Source of the DNA: Branchiostoma belcheri
Taxonomy: Eukaryota > Chordata > Leptocardii > Amphioxiformes > Branchiostomatidae
NCBI RefSeq assembly: GCF_001625305.1
Contig: NW_017804243.1
Span: 1,535,835-1,599,834 of the forward strand
Reading direction: 5' to 3'
DNA: 64,000 nucleotides
The notes below the pieces were generated by a model that was given only the letters and a program-made list of their open reading frames with translations, did not search any database and was not told the DNA's origin. Shown one piece after another: positions 51,964 through 64,000 of this stretch. A program made the position numbers and the translations under genes. How positions within the stretch are numbered: the first letter of the stretch is position 1; each line of letters begins with the position of its first letter.

Positions 51964-54900
51964 GTTGCATAATTACTAGTTTCCTGTATAAACGGATTGT
52001 GATGTATATGGTATTGATTTCTGAAAAATAAAGATACACAGCATATGTCATATTGTATTTGTGTCTTTATCTTTTACTTATTAACTTAAAGTGCATACTT
52101 TTAAAATAAGGGTACCCCCTTTGTCTTGGACAATGTGTAAAAAATCGCAATCTCTGTCAGGGTTTAAGGTGTCCTCCCCAGAATCATCATTTTAAGGTAA
52201 GGTGACTTGAAGAGTGTTAAAACTGTTGTTCTTATTTAAAAGTTTGAGCGTTACCATGATCAAGGTGTTAGAATAGTACTGAGACGAGGTGCCACGAATA
52301 TATGTAGCATGAATGTAGTATGAATGCCATGTAGCTACGAAACTACATCCGAGAATTCTCCGAGAAGCTTGTAGACAGAACTCTGTTGTCAATGTAATCC
52401 TAGAACTCGCCTCTATTGAAAACCAGCGGACCGCAGCCTGCAACTACAAATTAAGGCTGTTTTTCGCTCTCCCGCTGAGTCAAATTCGCCGAGAAATGTA
52501 AACACTAGAAGGCGCTTATCTTGGGCACGGTTATATTCGGCTCATGATATCTCGCTCGTAACTGTACCATGCGTGCAGCTACTACTGAATCATGAAAGGG
52601 CAAGGGATCGTCGTACTTTCAACGACAAGGTTAGTATACGATTCGTACATTTACTAGGGTAAATGTGCACACATTGCTACATTGCACATATTGCTACCTG
52701 GAACGTCTGACCGTTTCCAAAATCATATACAGTTGCTTGAGTGAGTAATTGGCACATCTTAATGTAACGTTACATGTAATACTATAAATTGTGTATATTA
52801 CTAAATCGTTGATATTGTTGATAAGCGTTTGTCGTCTCCCCCGAAGCGATATTCTAAACAAGGACATGTTTCCAAAACTGTCTTAACATTTTCGTTAATT
52901 GTCCTAATTTTGTATGAAAATAATACCACGTATCAGAAAGCTTTTTTTCAGCAAAGGTCACATATGTTGTTACTGTCGTGATACTTGAGAGTCTTTATAC
53001 CGTATACTCTATTAGCTGAATTAATTCATCTAAATTGAATGTTATTAATATCCACACAAAGCTGGTTGATATTAGTTGTTATTCTAAAGGTACCTTTTGA
53101 CGCGAATATCAAGGCTCCCATTCCGTCACGTTGGCCGGATTAACTTGGTAAATATACTCCAGATTAGAAGAACAAAAGAAGACATACCTGTGTTCGGTCG
53201 CTTTCACGTGAGGTCAGCAACCCTGCTCTCAACAGTCATGGAAACGTGATAACCTGTCAACAGAGTGAGAGGGTCTCATCAAAACACTGACAACAGAGCG
53301 CCGTACCTGGCTAGCAGCTCTTTGCACCTTAAAAGCGATATTATGCAAGATTTTCACTGTTTTAAACATCTTTTATTTACACATTTTCTTGCGCTATAAG
53401 CCTACCTGGGTTCAGAATGACATTTGGGGAGTAAACGATCAACGTCGTTACGCCGCAAAAACGTGTTGGAAAACTGCCAACTCCACGGATCGCGGCCATG
53501 TTTGATATCATCCGTTTGTTCCCATTCTTTTTAGGAGCCTCCAAAAAACACAGCGGGCCTGTCGCAACGTATTCTCGACAGGAGAATGTCGACAGAAAAG
53601 CGAAATAGAAACGCTAATATGTTAAACGTTATTGAAAATGACAATCTACATCAGAAAATTTCAATTATTTATATTTACAGTTCAGGCGCAAAAATCTTAC
53701 ATAATATCGCTTTAAAACACCTACAGAGCGCCCTACCTGGCATCACACCTGTAATACAAATGTACCTTGAACGTATGCGAGTCTTATTCTTCGTAGGGTG
53801 CACAAGTGCATGAACAAGACTATGGATCGTTGTGAAATGCACGTATTGGTATAATGTCATTTAATGCGAGATGCATCACGAATTTCCTACTAACCATATA
53901 TCTGCCCAAATCAATGTACTGTAAACAAAACTAACTCAGGCAATATTTCTTTCAAGCTCATGTATACCAGATGGGATATTCAATTAACAACGTATACGTT
54001 CTTGCACATGAATTACACAGTGGACATATAAACAGCCATTGTACACCTTTCAAGCCGCGAAAGATTTTATCGGGGAAACACGACAAAGACCACTTGTGCC
54101 CTTGCTAGAGTAAACATCACTCAGACGCTGTCTACTTGATCAGCCACTGTACGCGTGTGCCTGAATGCTACTCGAAAGTGCCGTAGACAGTTGTCCGTGG
54201 TTAGCACGTCCCTTGACTATCCGGGGCAGAGATTTAAACTTTATGTATCCCGCAAGATTGACGGCTTTGAACTAATGACAACATAAGGTAGGAAAAGCCC
54301 AATGTTGTGATGTTTGTAGTCATGTTTTGCAGTGTATTTGCGTATGTGTGATCGTGATAAACACACGACAGTTTGCCCATGAAAGATTTAAGGTGTGCAA
54401 TGTGGTCTTGTGGTTAGGTTCTAAAGATGTTGATTTCCGAACCTCTAATTGTTCCCAATGTTGTGCCCTTGAGAAAGGCATTTTACACATATTTTCTAAC
54501 TAGACTCGAGTGAAAAGGAGTACCTAGCTTCGGTAAGGGATGTCCTTTTGGATGAGATGGTCCGTGTCTGAGGAAAGCCGCACCTCGAGCACGTTTATAA
54601 GGATCCCACTACACATGCCATCTGTGATAAAGATTTGCCATTTGGTAAAATGCCTTCTGTTCCTGCACGTTTAGGTAACTTTCTTGCAGCTGCAGACACA
54701 ACTATATTTACTTTTACCTACCTTATCTTTCATTTGTGAACGAGCAATGGGTTACCGTACACCAGGGCCAGGGCTTACCATGTAAGCTCATTACCCTTGT
54801 AACTACTGTCAACCACCTTTGAAAGATGGTTTTATGACCGTACAAAGAGAAAAGGAAGCAATAAGCCGCACGTAGTGATAGATTACATAACTGGTGTGTG

Positions 54901-56407
54901 TCGTTTCCATGTTCCAAGAGTCGTGTTTGTTTGTTTGTTTGTTTGCACCGTTGGGGCATGAAGGTTACACCAGTTGTATATATCCTCAATCAAATATTAC
55001 AATGACTTATTTGTCGTAAGTTTGGAGGAAAATTCAATGGTTTAAACACACCAAATAAATCTCTTTTTGACAACGCAACACTAGTGCAAGGCATAGTTAC
55101 AAGTACTTCTCTAAGTATCTTGAGACACAATCTATGTGAAAGTTCCTCCACAAATAATGTACAGACGAATAGGATGACTATGCACTGCTATGTCGGCGCT
55201 TAAATGGCACACCTTAGGAATGTGTAACATCTTTAATGGAGATCTATTACTTTGATTGTACTCTGGGTCAATGTGTCAATGGTTCAGAAGAGCGACCTCC
55301 TCTTGAAAGCAAGGATAAACATATCCAAAGAAGCTGTCAACTTGATTTAAGGCTTCATAAATCCTTAAATTGGTTAACGACCACTCCTGAAGCAAAGATA
55401 AACATTTCAAAAGAAGCTGCCTCAGCTTTTATTAGCCACTGGTGCCACTACGTGCACTTTTCTCCACAGCAACTGAACAACAACATGGGCAACTGCTCTG
55501 CATTTGCTGGCAAATTTCCAATTCACAAAATATGGCAGTTCTAATGAGACATACATTGTGAAATACGCCGCCCTTGAACTGTGTCAGAAGTTACTGTTCT
55601 GCTCCTTGAACGTAAAAATGATCTGTGTCTACTAGGTTTGTAGTAACTATAGCGCGTTTGTTTTCAGACTGTGACCAGACTGAGTGTTCGTCTATTTCTT
55701 AATGGTAACTGCTAATAGATCCCAAGACTGACAGCAGCCGAGTGCCCACAAGGATAAGGGGTAATTAGTTAAACAAAGCTTGCTTTGCAACATGACATGC
55801 TTTTTGTAGCATTTTTGCCCATATGTCATATTGGTCTCAATAATTAGTCTATAAAAGATTGGGATCACTTTCGCTACTGGCGTGAAGTTACTTACGGCCA
55901 TGATTGTTGCAGGTGGGTTCTGTGTGTTGCACTGAAATTGGGATACGAGATTTGATGTTTGTATGTTATTCTAACATGCGTGCGTGTGTGTGTGTGTGTG
56001 TGTTTGTGTGTCCATGTGTTTGCGATTGTGTTAAATTTTTTACTTGCTTGTAATATATATCTCCTGGCTCTCATGACATAGGCTGGATGGTCCACACGTA
56101 GGTCAAAGAACAAAATCAGACAGTCTTCATGCATAGTACTTTGTCGTATACCCTTCGCATTAGAGGTCGTAAATTGTAATGAATACATTTAATTTTAGCG
56201 GCTTTTGTTTCATGTGCTATTTTCGTGTGTGGCCGAGGTATGGATTGCAGTTATCAGTGCTTTTTGTCCATTTCCGATATCTGTAAAGCCAGGATAAATG
56301 ATCGGATGATACTGTTGTGCATTTGTTAAAACTATTGTGTCGTATCTGTAGGGCATATTGAAAAATACAAGACAACGCTAAAGTTACCAGGTATCAACTG
56401 ATCCACA
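51964..56407. other. Intergenic region with repeats, no gene supported
   Basis: Contains the 3' UTR of the membrane-PARP gene, the MITE at 53329-53715, a (TTTG)n run near 54930, and a (TG)n run near 55985. An open frame at 55236-55544 includes a loose internal duplication (GATAAACAT..CAAAAGAAGCTG twice) but has no splice, start or family support. Confidence 0.6.
53329..53715. mobile_element. 387-bp MITE with AAAGCGATATTATG inverted ends
   Basis: The left end TTAAAAGCGATATTATGCAAGATTTT and right end AAAATCTTACATAATATCGCTTTAA are inverted with few mismatches. It is the most complete copy of the family also seen at 40227-40594. It lies between two near-identical 19-bp host motifs (ACAGAGCGCC.TACCTGGC at 53293-53311 and 53723-53741). 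Confidence 0.85.
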
Positions 56408-59400
56408 ATGGATCGCACGCGAAAAACCTCCAGCTCAAGGAAGGCGCCAGAATCGAGCAAAAGTCGGAAGCCATCGACAACGAGCAAGGCCGATTCACCG
56501 AGAAAGGTATCAACAAGCAATGCCGATCCAACAAGAAAGCTATCAACAACAAAGGCAGATTCACAGAGAAAGCTATCAACAACGAGCAAGACAGATTCAC
56601 CGAGAAAAATATCAACAACAAGCAAGGCGGATTCACCAAGAAAGGCATCAATGACAAGCAAGGAAGATTCACCGAGAAAGCTATCAACAACGAGCAAGGC
56701 CCCAACGAGAAAACCATCCAGAAAGGAGAGCGCGTATCATGAAGAAGATGTGGAGGAAGAAGCTGGATGGACAGAGTCGTATCTAAGGTCTCGAATGAAG
56801 GACACCGATTCCTCCAAGGAACTGGATCTCTCGAACAAGAGGCTCGAAGAAATACCTCCGGACGTCTTCAGTATCAAAGAAGTTGAAATCCTGGATGTGT
56901 CAGACAACCCCTTGGAGTCGATACCCGTTAACATCGCAAGTCTTTCTAATCTGAAGGAGATGAGAGCGGCAGGATGTGATCTAAAAGAAGTCAGCGGAAA
57001 TATTTCGAGATGCACGTATCTGAGGAACATAGACTTTTCCCGAAATCCACACATTGCTGCACTTCCGGCAACAATGAAACAACTTGGGTACTTAAAGTAT
57101 CTAGCTCTTTCCGGCTGTGAGCTGAAATCGCTTCCAAAGAACCTCACTCTTTTGGCCACAATTGAAACCCTTGATGCGTCAAAGAATGTGCTGACGACCC
57201 TCCCCTCTGAGGTTTCAGGGCTGAAAAGAATGAAGGTCCTCACGCTTAACGACAACGCCTTTGAAAGCATCCCGCAAGCCATCAAGTCACTTGGACGTCT
57301 CGACCGCTTAGAGATGAAGCGAAATAAGTTGAACAATCATCAGGGCGACCTGGTGTTGAACGTCCCTTCAAAGTTGAAGATCTTGGACTTGGAGGACAAC
57401 TGTTCCTTAAGTTTGGTACCGGAAGGACTTCAAAACCTTGAAGCCATAGAGGGCCTTAACTTCAGTTACTGCGGTATCGAGACGCTTCCGGGTTCGATCG
57501 GACAGATACCCACATTGAAAGAAATCCACCTCGCCGGTAACAAACTGCGCACGCTTCCCGACAGCTTCGGGCGCCTTCTCAATCTGGAGACCCTGGATTT
57601 AGAGGGCAATCGCCGCCTGTCAAGTTTGCCTCTCACGCTCCACCACCTGCGGAAGCTGAAAGACAAAGAGACAGGGACGAACACAGGACTAGTCCTGGAC
57701 AACGTACCGACTATGGAGATTCCAGAGCCGAAGATTGTCAAGGAAGGCGTGGTCTCCGTACTCGGTGAGCTATTGACAGAAGACGGCCTGAACAGCGTCA
57801 CAGTCAACATCGCCGCAGAAATTGTCGACGACACAATCATTGACAATCTGTCAGATGACATCGTCACTATCGTTGAAGAGGGCCTAAGTGATGACCTCAT
57901 GTTGAACATGACAGACGTTGCGATTGGTGAAGAGCAATGCGTGGAAGACATCTTCCCAGGCATATTTGAAGACGTCATCCAAGCTCTTCTGAAGGAAGTC
58001 ACCAAGGAAACAGTAAAGGAAGAAGAAGATATGATGCTCGTCGTTGACGAGATTTTGGAAGAAATGAGCGAACTGATGACAAAAGAAGAGGCTACAGGTG
58101 CTATCATCGATGCCGCGGCAAGGGTAGTGATGGAGAATCTCCTGCTGGAGATCACCAAGGCAACGGCAAAGTCAGTGGCATTAGAAGTGGACGAAGAGTG
58201 GCGCCTGGGCCAAACTGTGCCAGCGGAATACGACAAACCGTTTAGGTTGGTGTCTAAATTTGTCACCTTCAGTTCAGAAATCTGCCATAACAAGAAATCA
58301 AGTTAAGTTCTCCCAATAATTTAGTGCACTTGAGAGTAAAATGAACTGCTTGAAGAGCTAAATAATCTGTTTGTCATCTGCAGCTATGACATCTCAGCGG
58401 TCTCAGCCACCGTGCAGTCTTTGGACCTTCCAGCCGGCTGCAACTTGAGCATCCCTCCAAGAGCTACTGCCGAAAATACGTCCGTCATCTCAGCAGTGCT
58501 GAACCCCCACGGGTACGAAGGGACCCTTAAGCTAGAGGATCACGAGCTCCTAGTCAGCGACATCATTGAGATGAGACCGGCGGGGATGACTTTCTCCAGG
58601 CCCGTAAAGCTGAAGATTCCACACTCCTTACCCAAGTTCGACAAGGAGAGGGAGTACGTTGTGATGACCTCAGAGGATGAAGGGATGACGTGGGAGACTC
58701 TGAGAACGCTAAGCCACCAAGAGAAAGTAAGTGTCTAACTACAATTTTTTGTGGAGGTGGTATCTCACAGATACGCACGATTGTTTAAAAAATTGATCGA
58801 GACATTGAGAACCCTGGTTCAATAAGACAGTTGAATATTCTTGGCATTTTCTTTGAATTCAGGGCCAGACCTACGTGACAGTGGAGGTAACACACTTCTC
58901 TTCGTTCGCCGTCGTGGCGCGGCCGTACGAACACTGCCACAGAGTGAGGAAGGGGGAAGCATCAGAACTGAAGTCATCGAAACAGACAGAGATTAAGGTG
59001 CTCCTTCCACGGGACTCTGTCCCCACTGAGGAAGAGATATCCTTCAAGGTAAGAGGCCCTAGCTGATTGTATTGTCCCCGTGGCTAGTTAAATATGTATG
59101 GTAATCTGTAAAGTTAGAAAAGACGTAATTCCAATCTCCGCGGCCATTTTGAAAAGTGGTCCCGCGAGAGTATACAGCGCTACGCGAACGTACGTGATCT
59201 TTCACGAAAACGAGGCTCATTGTGATTTGGCCTGACACGTCTGTAGCTTCCATAATGGCGTAACTTTTAGTCACTGACAACCAAGAGAAAACTTCAAAGG
59301 TAACAAAAAATGAAGATTATCTATGATGGAAAACCAAGATAAGCTTGATAACTTATTTTAACATGTTTAACATCATTCATTTTCATCAACGACAAAGGTA

Positions 59401-59743
59401 ATTCCGGTTGATAAGGAAGCCCTCACCTGTGCTGGAATGGAAGACAGTGACAGAATGAGCCACATCGTCAAGTTCTTCAAAGGCAGCAACCTGCTTCTCA
59501 ACAGCCCGGCCACCATCGTTCTGCCTCTGTCACCTGGAGAGGAAGACAGCCACGTTCGTGTTCTGAGTTGCAATGAGAACGGGGACTGGGAAGATGTCAC
59601 CGACAAAGTAGACGATGTCGTACTGAAGGAGTCAAAGGTGGCTTTCAAGACAGACCGGCTGAGTTCTGGGTGAGTGGTCACCATCAATATTTATTTATTT
59701 GTGTGTGTGTGTGTGTCTCCCTCTCTTTGCGTGCGTGTGTGTG

Positions 59744-59786
<43 letters not shown>

Positions 59787-62700
59787 GTATGTGTGTGTGT
59801 GTGTGTGACAGTGTGTGTACATGTATGAGCGCGTGAATGTGAGTGTGTCGACAACATTTGATTCGTATCTAAACGTAAGCATAATTGTTATTATTGACAT
59901 ACATACATTTTCCTACCTTCATCAGTTTCACAGTTCTTCGCTGCGACAAGATCATCGATCCTGACAAAATCGTCGCCTTGGTAGCCAAGAACACCCGGGC
60001 CAGGCGGGTCAGGACCGTCATCTTCAAGAAGTGGAAGGAGCCCCGGGAGGCGGGAGTCATGACCGCCCGGATGGAGTGTGTTCTGGAGGAGTCAGTTGAA
60101 GATCGCATCTGTCGCATGGTGACAAAGGAGGGATATGAGCGACAGGTAAGACAAGAAACATTCGTAACTAGAAAGGCCGACATTTGCTTTGGAGCAAATA
60201 CAGCAGGGCTTCACCACATTTGACGACATGGCAGAGAAAGAAGGGGAAATACACGGGAAAACAATGCTTTATATTGATATAAATATAGTATGAAGTGACA
60301 TATAACTACGAATACAACAGGTGGACAGCTATCCCCTACATTATTGATTGGTTAGGATTTTATCTTTCTTTATTTGCATAATGCAAACGATTGATTTTTA
60401 AGATAAAAAAGCATTTATGCCCCGCATTCCAATGCTTGAGAAGGAACTTTTGACATACCTACCCTAAAACACTTGAATGCAGTTCAGCTGTCAATGTGGT
60501 ATGGGTTGCTGCAGCTGTTAAATGCAGTTAACCCGATTAAATGCCAACAGCCAATCAGCAAGAAGAATAGAGGAAAGCTGCATGAGCTGCATGCCTATTG
60601 GCTCTTGCTGTGCATGCCGTACTGATGAGTCATCCCCCAAGTATAAAATCATCTCTTGACTGAAATGTTACGACTTCATGTTGTTCTTTAACAATAGGAA
60701 GGGACGCCAACTCCCACCATGAGCATGATGGAAGATGAGACGTTCTGTGCCATATTCCAGGGCAGCATCCGTCCAGACGTGGAGCAGATCAACACCTACT
60801 ACGGAGTCAACTTCAAGTTCTACTGCAACAGGGCACGCATTAGAGAGTTCGACGTGACGTTGGTGGACAAGGGAAAAGGCGCTACATCCACTGTAAAGTT
60901 TTTCCCCGGACGAAGGGAAAGATACCATCCATGCGCTCCAGGGGAAGAAGGCGCCACGCCTCTTGCGACCGCTGAAATAACTGCACCCACCGTAAGTACA
61001 TTCACGCGTCCTATTAAAAAAAAACAGCTACCAGAGATAATGAAATCTATTGGAGCACGCCAAATACTACATTAGATAGATTTTCCAGGGGTACCAGAGT
61101 ATACAGTGCAATACTACGGAATACAGTGCAAGTTTACGGAATACAGTGCAATCGTATTAGTATACAGTTAATTGCACCGTATAATAGTAAAATTGCACTG
61201 TATACTTTGGCACCCCTGTTTTCAGCACTGAGAAAAATAGTTCAGACACTCAGTTATTTACTTCATGTTAATATTTGCAGCGTTTGTGTCAGCAATACCT
61301 CTCTAATGCCAATGCTCCATGAAAGTTTGATAACAGTTCAGATGTATATGAACAGGCAGATGGCATTCACAAATGGTGGCTTCAAAAGACAAATACTAAT
61401 TCATGGATCTTTTCTTAGGGAACCATCTGTGACTATTGGTTGGCTTGTCAGCGGTTCAAGAAAACCTTGGGACTCGAGGGTGAGTCGAATATTGCTGTTC
61501 AATTCCTTAAATTGTTAAGGAGTGATTAAAACAGATTATGCCTTGACAAAGCCTTTAGCACCAAAACAGTTTCTGCACCTTATCTTCTTCTTAGCTGGGC
61601 ACAGAACTTTTTGTTACCTTCACAGAAGGAAAATATATTGTTTTTGCTCTGTTTCTTCTTCCTCCTCTTCTCCAAACAAATAAGATCAATGACCTGAACC
61701 AGACATCTGTCACCATGGTAACTAGTGTTGGGCTACATCATGCTGCAATTTTATAGCAGGAGGGATTTAGACTCCTGTCACCATATATTTGAATGCTTTG
61801 AGCAAGAATTAACAGAACAGACAATATGCAAAGGTAAACATTATGCTTTGCTTTCTAGTTTTTATACAGTTTAAAAACTGTTTCATATTGGGATATGCCT
61901 CTATCTCAGTGAAAGGCTGTTTGGATGCATCGTTTTGCTGCCTTGTTTCACTTCTTTAACAAATCTTAAAATTGTCTCTTTTTCCAGACACTTACTTCTC
62001 TCCCGACCACGACAAGTGTTTCTGTGAGACGTGTCACCGGGACCGGGGCGCGCCAGATTCCAAGATGTGTGGCAATCCTCCGACTTTGTACGCGGCGCCT
62101 GTTGGCTGGAGCAGGTTTGGTCTCAAGTAAGTAGAATGCTGAAATGTACACCTATGTTACAAATGTACTAGGTGAATGACAGAATTTGATATAACTTCAG
62201 ATTGAATAGTCACTTCATCAGTACAACATATGTACAGTCAAATAAATACAAAAAATTAAGCATGGTATAACCAGATTATCTGACGATATGTCAAATTTAC
62301 TATAATGATACCTACTTAACTATCATTTTAAAGACTTATCTCTTATAATCTCAAATGCTGTATGCAGGTAGTTCTTACACATGGTTACAGTTGTGTACTG
62401 ATAAGAATTTTTAAAGTAATATTGAATCAACCGTCCTTGTATTGTCTGGTCAGTTTTTGAGAGCTCTAATAGAAACGTAACGCAAAACAGGGACACTAAC
62501 ATCTGTCTGTACTGATGTCTGTACGTACTTCTATACCAATACACTAGTTACTTTGAAATGATTGTAGATCAAGTAAATGAGCATACTTACAAGAGCTTAT
62601 TGGCGCACTGTTTTCCACAGTGTCAATCCAGCCTTCAAAGACAAGAAGCTCAACGTGTTCAACCACTGGCACCGCGCGTACCACGGCACTCGCCCAAGTG

Positions 62701-63975
62701 CGGTGAAGAAAATCCTGCAGACCAGCTCACAACTACTCATGCCAGGTAAATAAACATCACGGTTATCTACTTCCCTTTTGATCGAGTTAAATAATTAGCC
62801 ACAAGGTGATCTTTGAATGAGGATCAGCTGCCACAAACTACATATTGAAACTGGAAGACATACCAGCATCCCTCTTGAACAAAGATTATATATTGTTAAT
62901 TAAATAGAATAGACGACGAATGCCACTTTGTTATAGAATGTAGATTGTATAGTAAAGAGAGAAATGAACTTGATAGGATTGTACAAAACTATTTCCCTAC
63001 TTCATACACTTGAGCACCATAGAAAAGTTCATGTTCCTAATGCAAGTAGACAAACCTTCCATTGAAAGTTGAATTTATCTAATGATAGTTAGTTTTATTT
63101 TGTATATAACTGTTCATGATGTTTGTTTTTGACCTGTACTTAGCCCAGTGTGGCAAAAATGTGCACTAAAGGTTGTCATTCATTAACACACATCTTGGAA
63201 TCTGGTGGTGTCCATTTGAATCCGGTATTGCAGTATTTAACGCATCATTTTCTTATTTTCTAGGAGACGTGACGTTTGGAGGTGAGAAGCTGGGAAAAGG
63301 GAAGGGAAGGGGCTTCGACAGCGTGCAGGTGTTTCTCTCACCGAGCATCAAATATTCTGGACTTAACATTTATACTGGAGAAGAAAATACCGGCGAACCA
63401 GCAAAGTAAGCACCATTAAAATGCCTTACATACAAAGGGACTTAACCTCCAACTTGAGAAATGAATAAAATAATTGACTAAAATAATCATTGAATAAAAT
63501 AATGTTCAGCTGAATCTTGCTAAGGCTTTATTTTGACTCATCCAAACATTTGTAGTGTACGATACTGGTTATTTCTTAAATTATCAAATTATAATAATAT
63601 TAATATATCAACCATTAACTTAAAAAATTATGATAATGTTTCAGGCAGAATTGTGTTTATCTGTTTTCTGGTTCCATTGGAGATTGCCAAAATAAGTACA
63701 TTTTCTACTTGGGTCTTAATTTTGAACAAATCACATAAATTATGTTTGCACACAGGTTTAAAGACAACTTTGACGGTAAAGCGTACAGAGCCCGTGTCGC
63801 CTTCCAAGTGTGCACACGTCCCGGCAGCTACGGCGTTATGCACGAGACTGTCGGTTTATCCAGCAAGGGCGTAACCATCGACCCACTCTTCAGCAACGAT
63901 AAATTGGAATGGAAAACTAAGGAGAGGGGAGTGCACGCTCTCTATGGGCTACTTGTAAAGTTAGAAGAGATTTAA
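56408..63975 (+). CDS. LRR-ZU5-UPA protein with C-terminal NEURL4-type/ART-like domain, 11 exons, 1279 aa
   Basis: Exons 56408-58245, 58384-58726, 58863-59048, 59398-59669, 59926-60145, 60698-60991, 61419-61479, 61988-62126, 62621-62745, 63264-63405 and 63756-63975 join in phase (1280 codons). An in-frame TGA lies just before the ATG. Residues 24-105 are tandem ADSPRKxSTTSK repeats. About 137-430 are leucine-rich repeats of the PIDD1/SHOC2 kind. About 440-600 is acidic and helical. About 612-790 is a first ZU5-type domain, with THFSS at 737-741 matching the HFS autoproteolysis site of PIDD1. About 790-1050 is a second ZU5-like plus UPA-like region. The C-terminus, 1052-1279, has a Cys cluster (CFCETCH, 1082-1088), GWSRFGL, WHRAYHGT (His1139), LLMPGDVTFGG and VFLSPSIKYSG. 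This pattern is remembered from the NEURL4 C-terminus and resembles the ART fold's His motif. PIDD1 has a death domain in this place. A sensor/scaffold role with a nucleotide-transfer or binding effector is inference. Confidence 0.85.
56471..56712 (+). repeat. Coding minisatellite (~33-36-bp units)
   Basis: About seven units of the type GATTCACCGAGAAAGCTATC plus AACAACGAGCAAGGC, encoding the Lys/Ser/Thr/Pro-rich N-terminal tail of the LRR-ZU5 protein. Units stay in frame, and some have lost 3 bp or a few codons. Confidence 0.85.
59699..59850. repeat. (TG)n microsatellite with interruptions
   Basis: Long interrupted TG tract in intron 4 of the LRR-ZU5 gene. Confidence 0.9.
61617..61861 (-). 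repeat. Dispersed ~250-bp repeat, copy 10
   Basis: Reverse copy in intron 7 of the LRR-ZU5 gene, ending TTTGCTTTCTAGTTT with part of the terminal hairpin lost. Confidence 0.7.
62900..63170 (+). mobile_element. CR1-like LINE 3' end
   Basis: The frame near 62908 reads RIDDECHFVIECRLYSKERNEL, typical of the CR1 reverse-transcriptase C-terminus. Stop-broken sequence follows, then a 3' UTR-like tail (TGTATATAACTG...TGTGCACTAAAGG). It is 5'-truncated and lies in intron 9 of the LRR-ZU5 gene. Confidence 0.65.
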
Positions 63976-64000
63976 AGATCCTCACAAAGATCCATCCTTC

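Noticed and set aside
55236-55544. 102-aa open frame with an internal ~35-residue duplication
   Set aside because: No start or splice context and no recognisable family. The duplication is loose and looks like repeat-derived DNA.

Overview
This is eukaryotic, intron-rich, invertebrate-chordate-like DNA. The most likely source is a lancelet (Branchiostoma). The reasons are short MITE-dense introns, moderate GC, and deuterostome-type gene families such as PARP14, Deltex and LRR-ZU5-UPA. The species cannot be proven from the sequence alone. I built the gene models by chaining GT-AG exons by eye and checking the reading phase at every junction. All six models close in frame from an ATG to a stop.

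Layout from left to right: (1) 1-1920 holds repeats and small foldback elements. (2) 1921-9408, minus strand, is a 10-exon NEPRO (nucleolus and neural progenitor protein) orthologue of 722 aa. (3) 9409-9730 is a compact head-to-head promoter with near-perfect heat-shock elements. (4) 9731-12204, plus strand, is a 2-exon cytosolic HSP70 of 639 aa. (5) 13531-30626, minus strand, is a 29-exon PARP14-like protein of 1639 aa (RRM-like repeats, KH-like repeats, three macrodomains, PARP catalytic domain). (6) 30627-31300 is a second head-to-head promoter. (7) 31301-35168, plus strand, is a 6-exon protein of 849 aa with an RRM/KH-like region, a canonical macrodomain, a RING and a Deltex C-terminal domain. 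(8) 37033-51963, plus strand, is a 10-exon model of 670 aa that places a seven-or-more-helix membrane region ahead of a PARP14-type catalytic domain. One of its introns carries an 8.2-kb foldback transposon. (9) 56408-63975, plus strand, is an 11-exon gene of 1279 aa: Lys/Ser/Thr-rich tail, leucine-rich repeats, ZU5/UPA region with an HFS site, and a C-terminal NEURL4-type domain carrying an ART-like 'YHGT' motif.

The four genes from 13.5 kb to 64 kb form an ADP-ribosylation/ubiquitin cluster: writers (two PARPs and one possible ART-like protein), a reader fused to a ubiquitin ligase, and a PIDD1-like sensor scaffold. The first two are divergently transcribed, and both begin with a consensus N-myristoylation sequence. 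This resembles the human PARP9/DTX3L/PARP14/PARP15 cluster. In the lancelet version, however, the macrodomain and the Deltex-type ligase sit in one polypeptide, and there are two extra architectures (membrane-PARP and LRR-ZU5-UPA-ART-like) that I do not recognise from described vertebrate proteins.

The non-coding DNA is rich in mobile elements. It holds at least ten copies of one ~250-bp dispersed family, several perfect foldback elements (some with clear target-site duplications), MITE families, three CR1-like LINE 3' fragments, and the 8.2-kb element with ~475-bp terminal inverted repeats made partly of ~17-bp tandem units.
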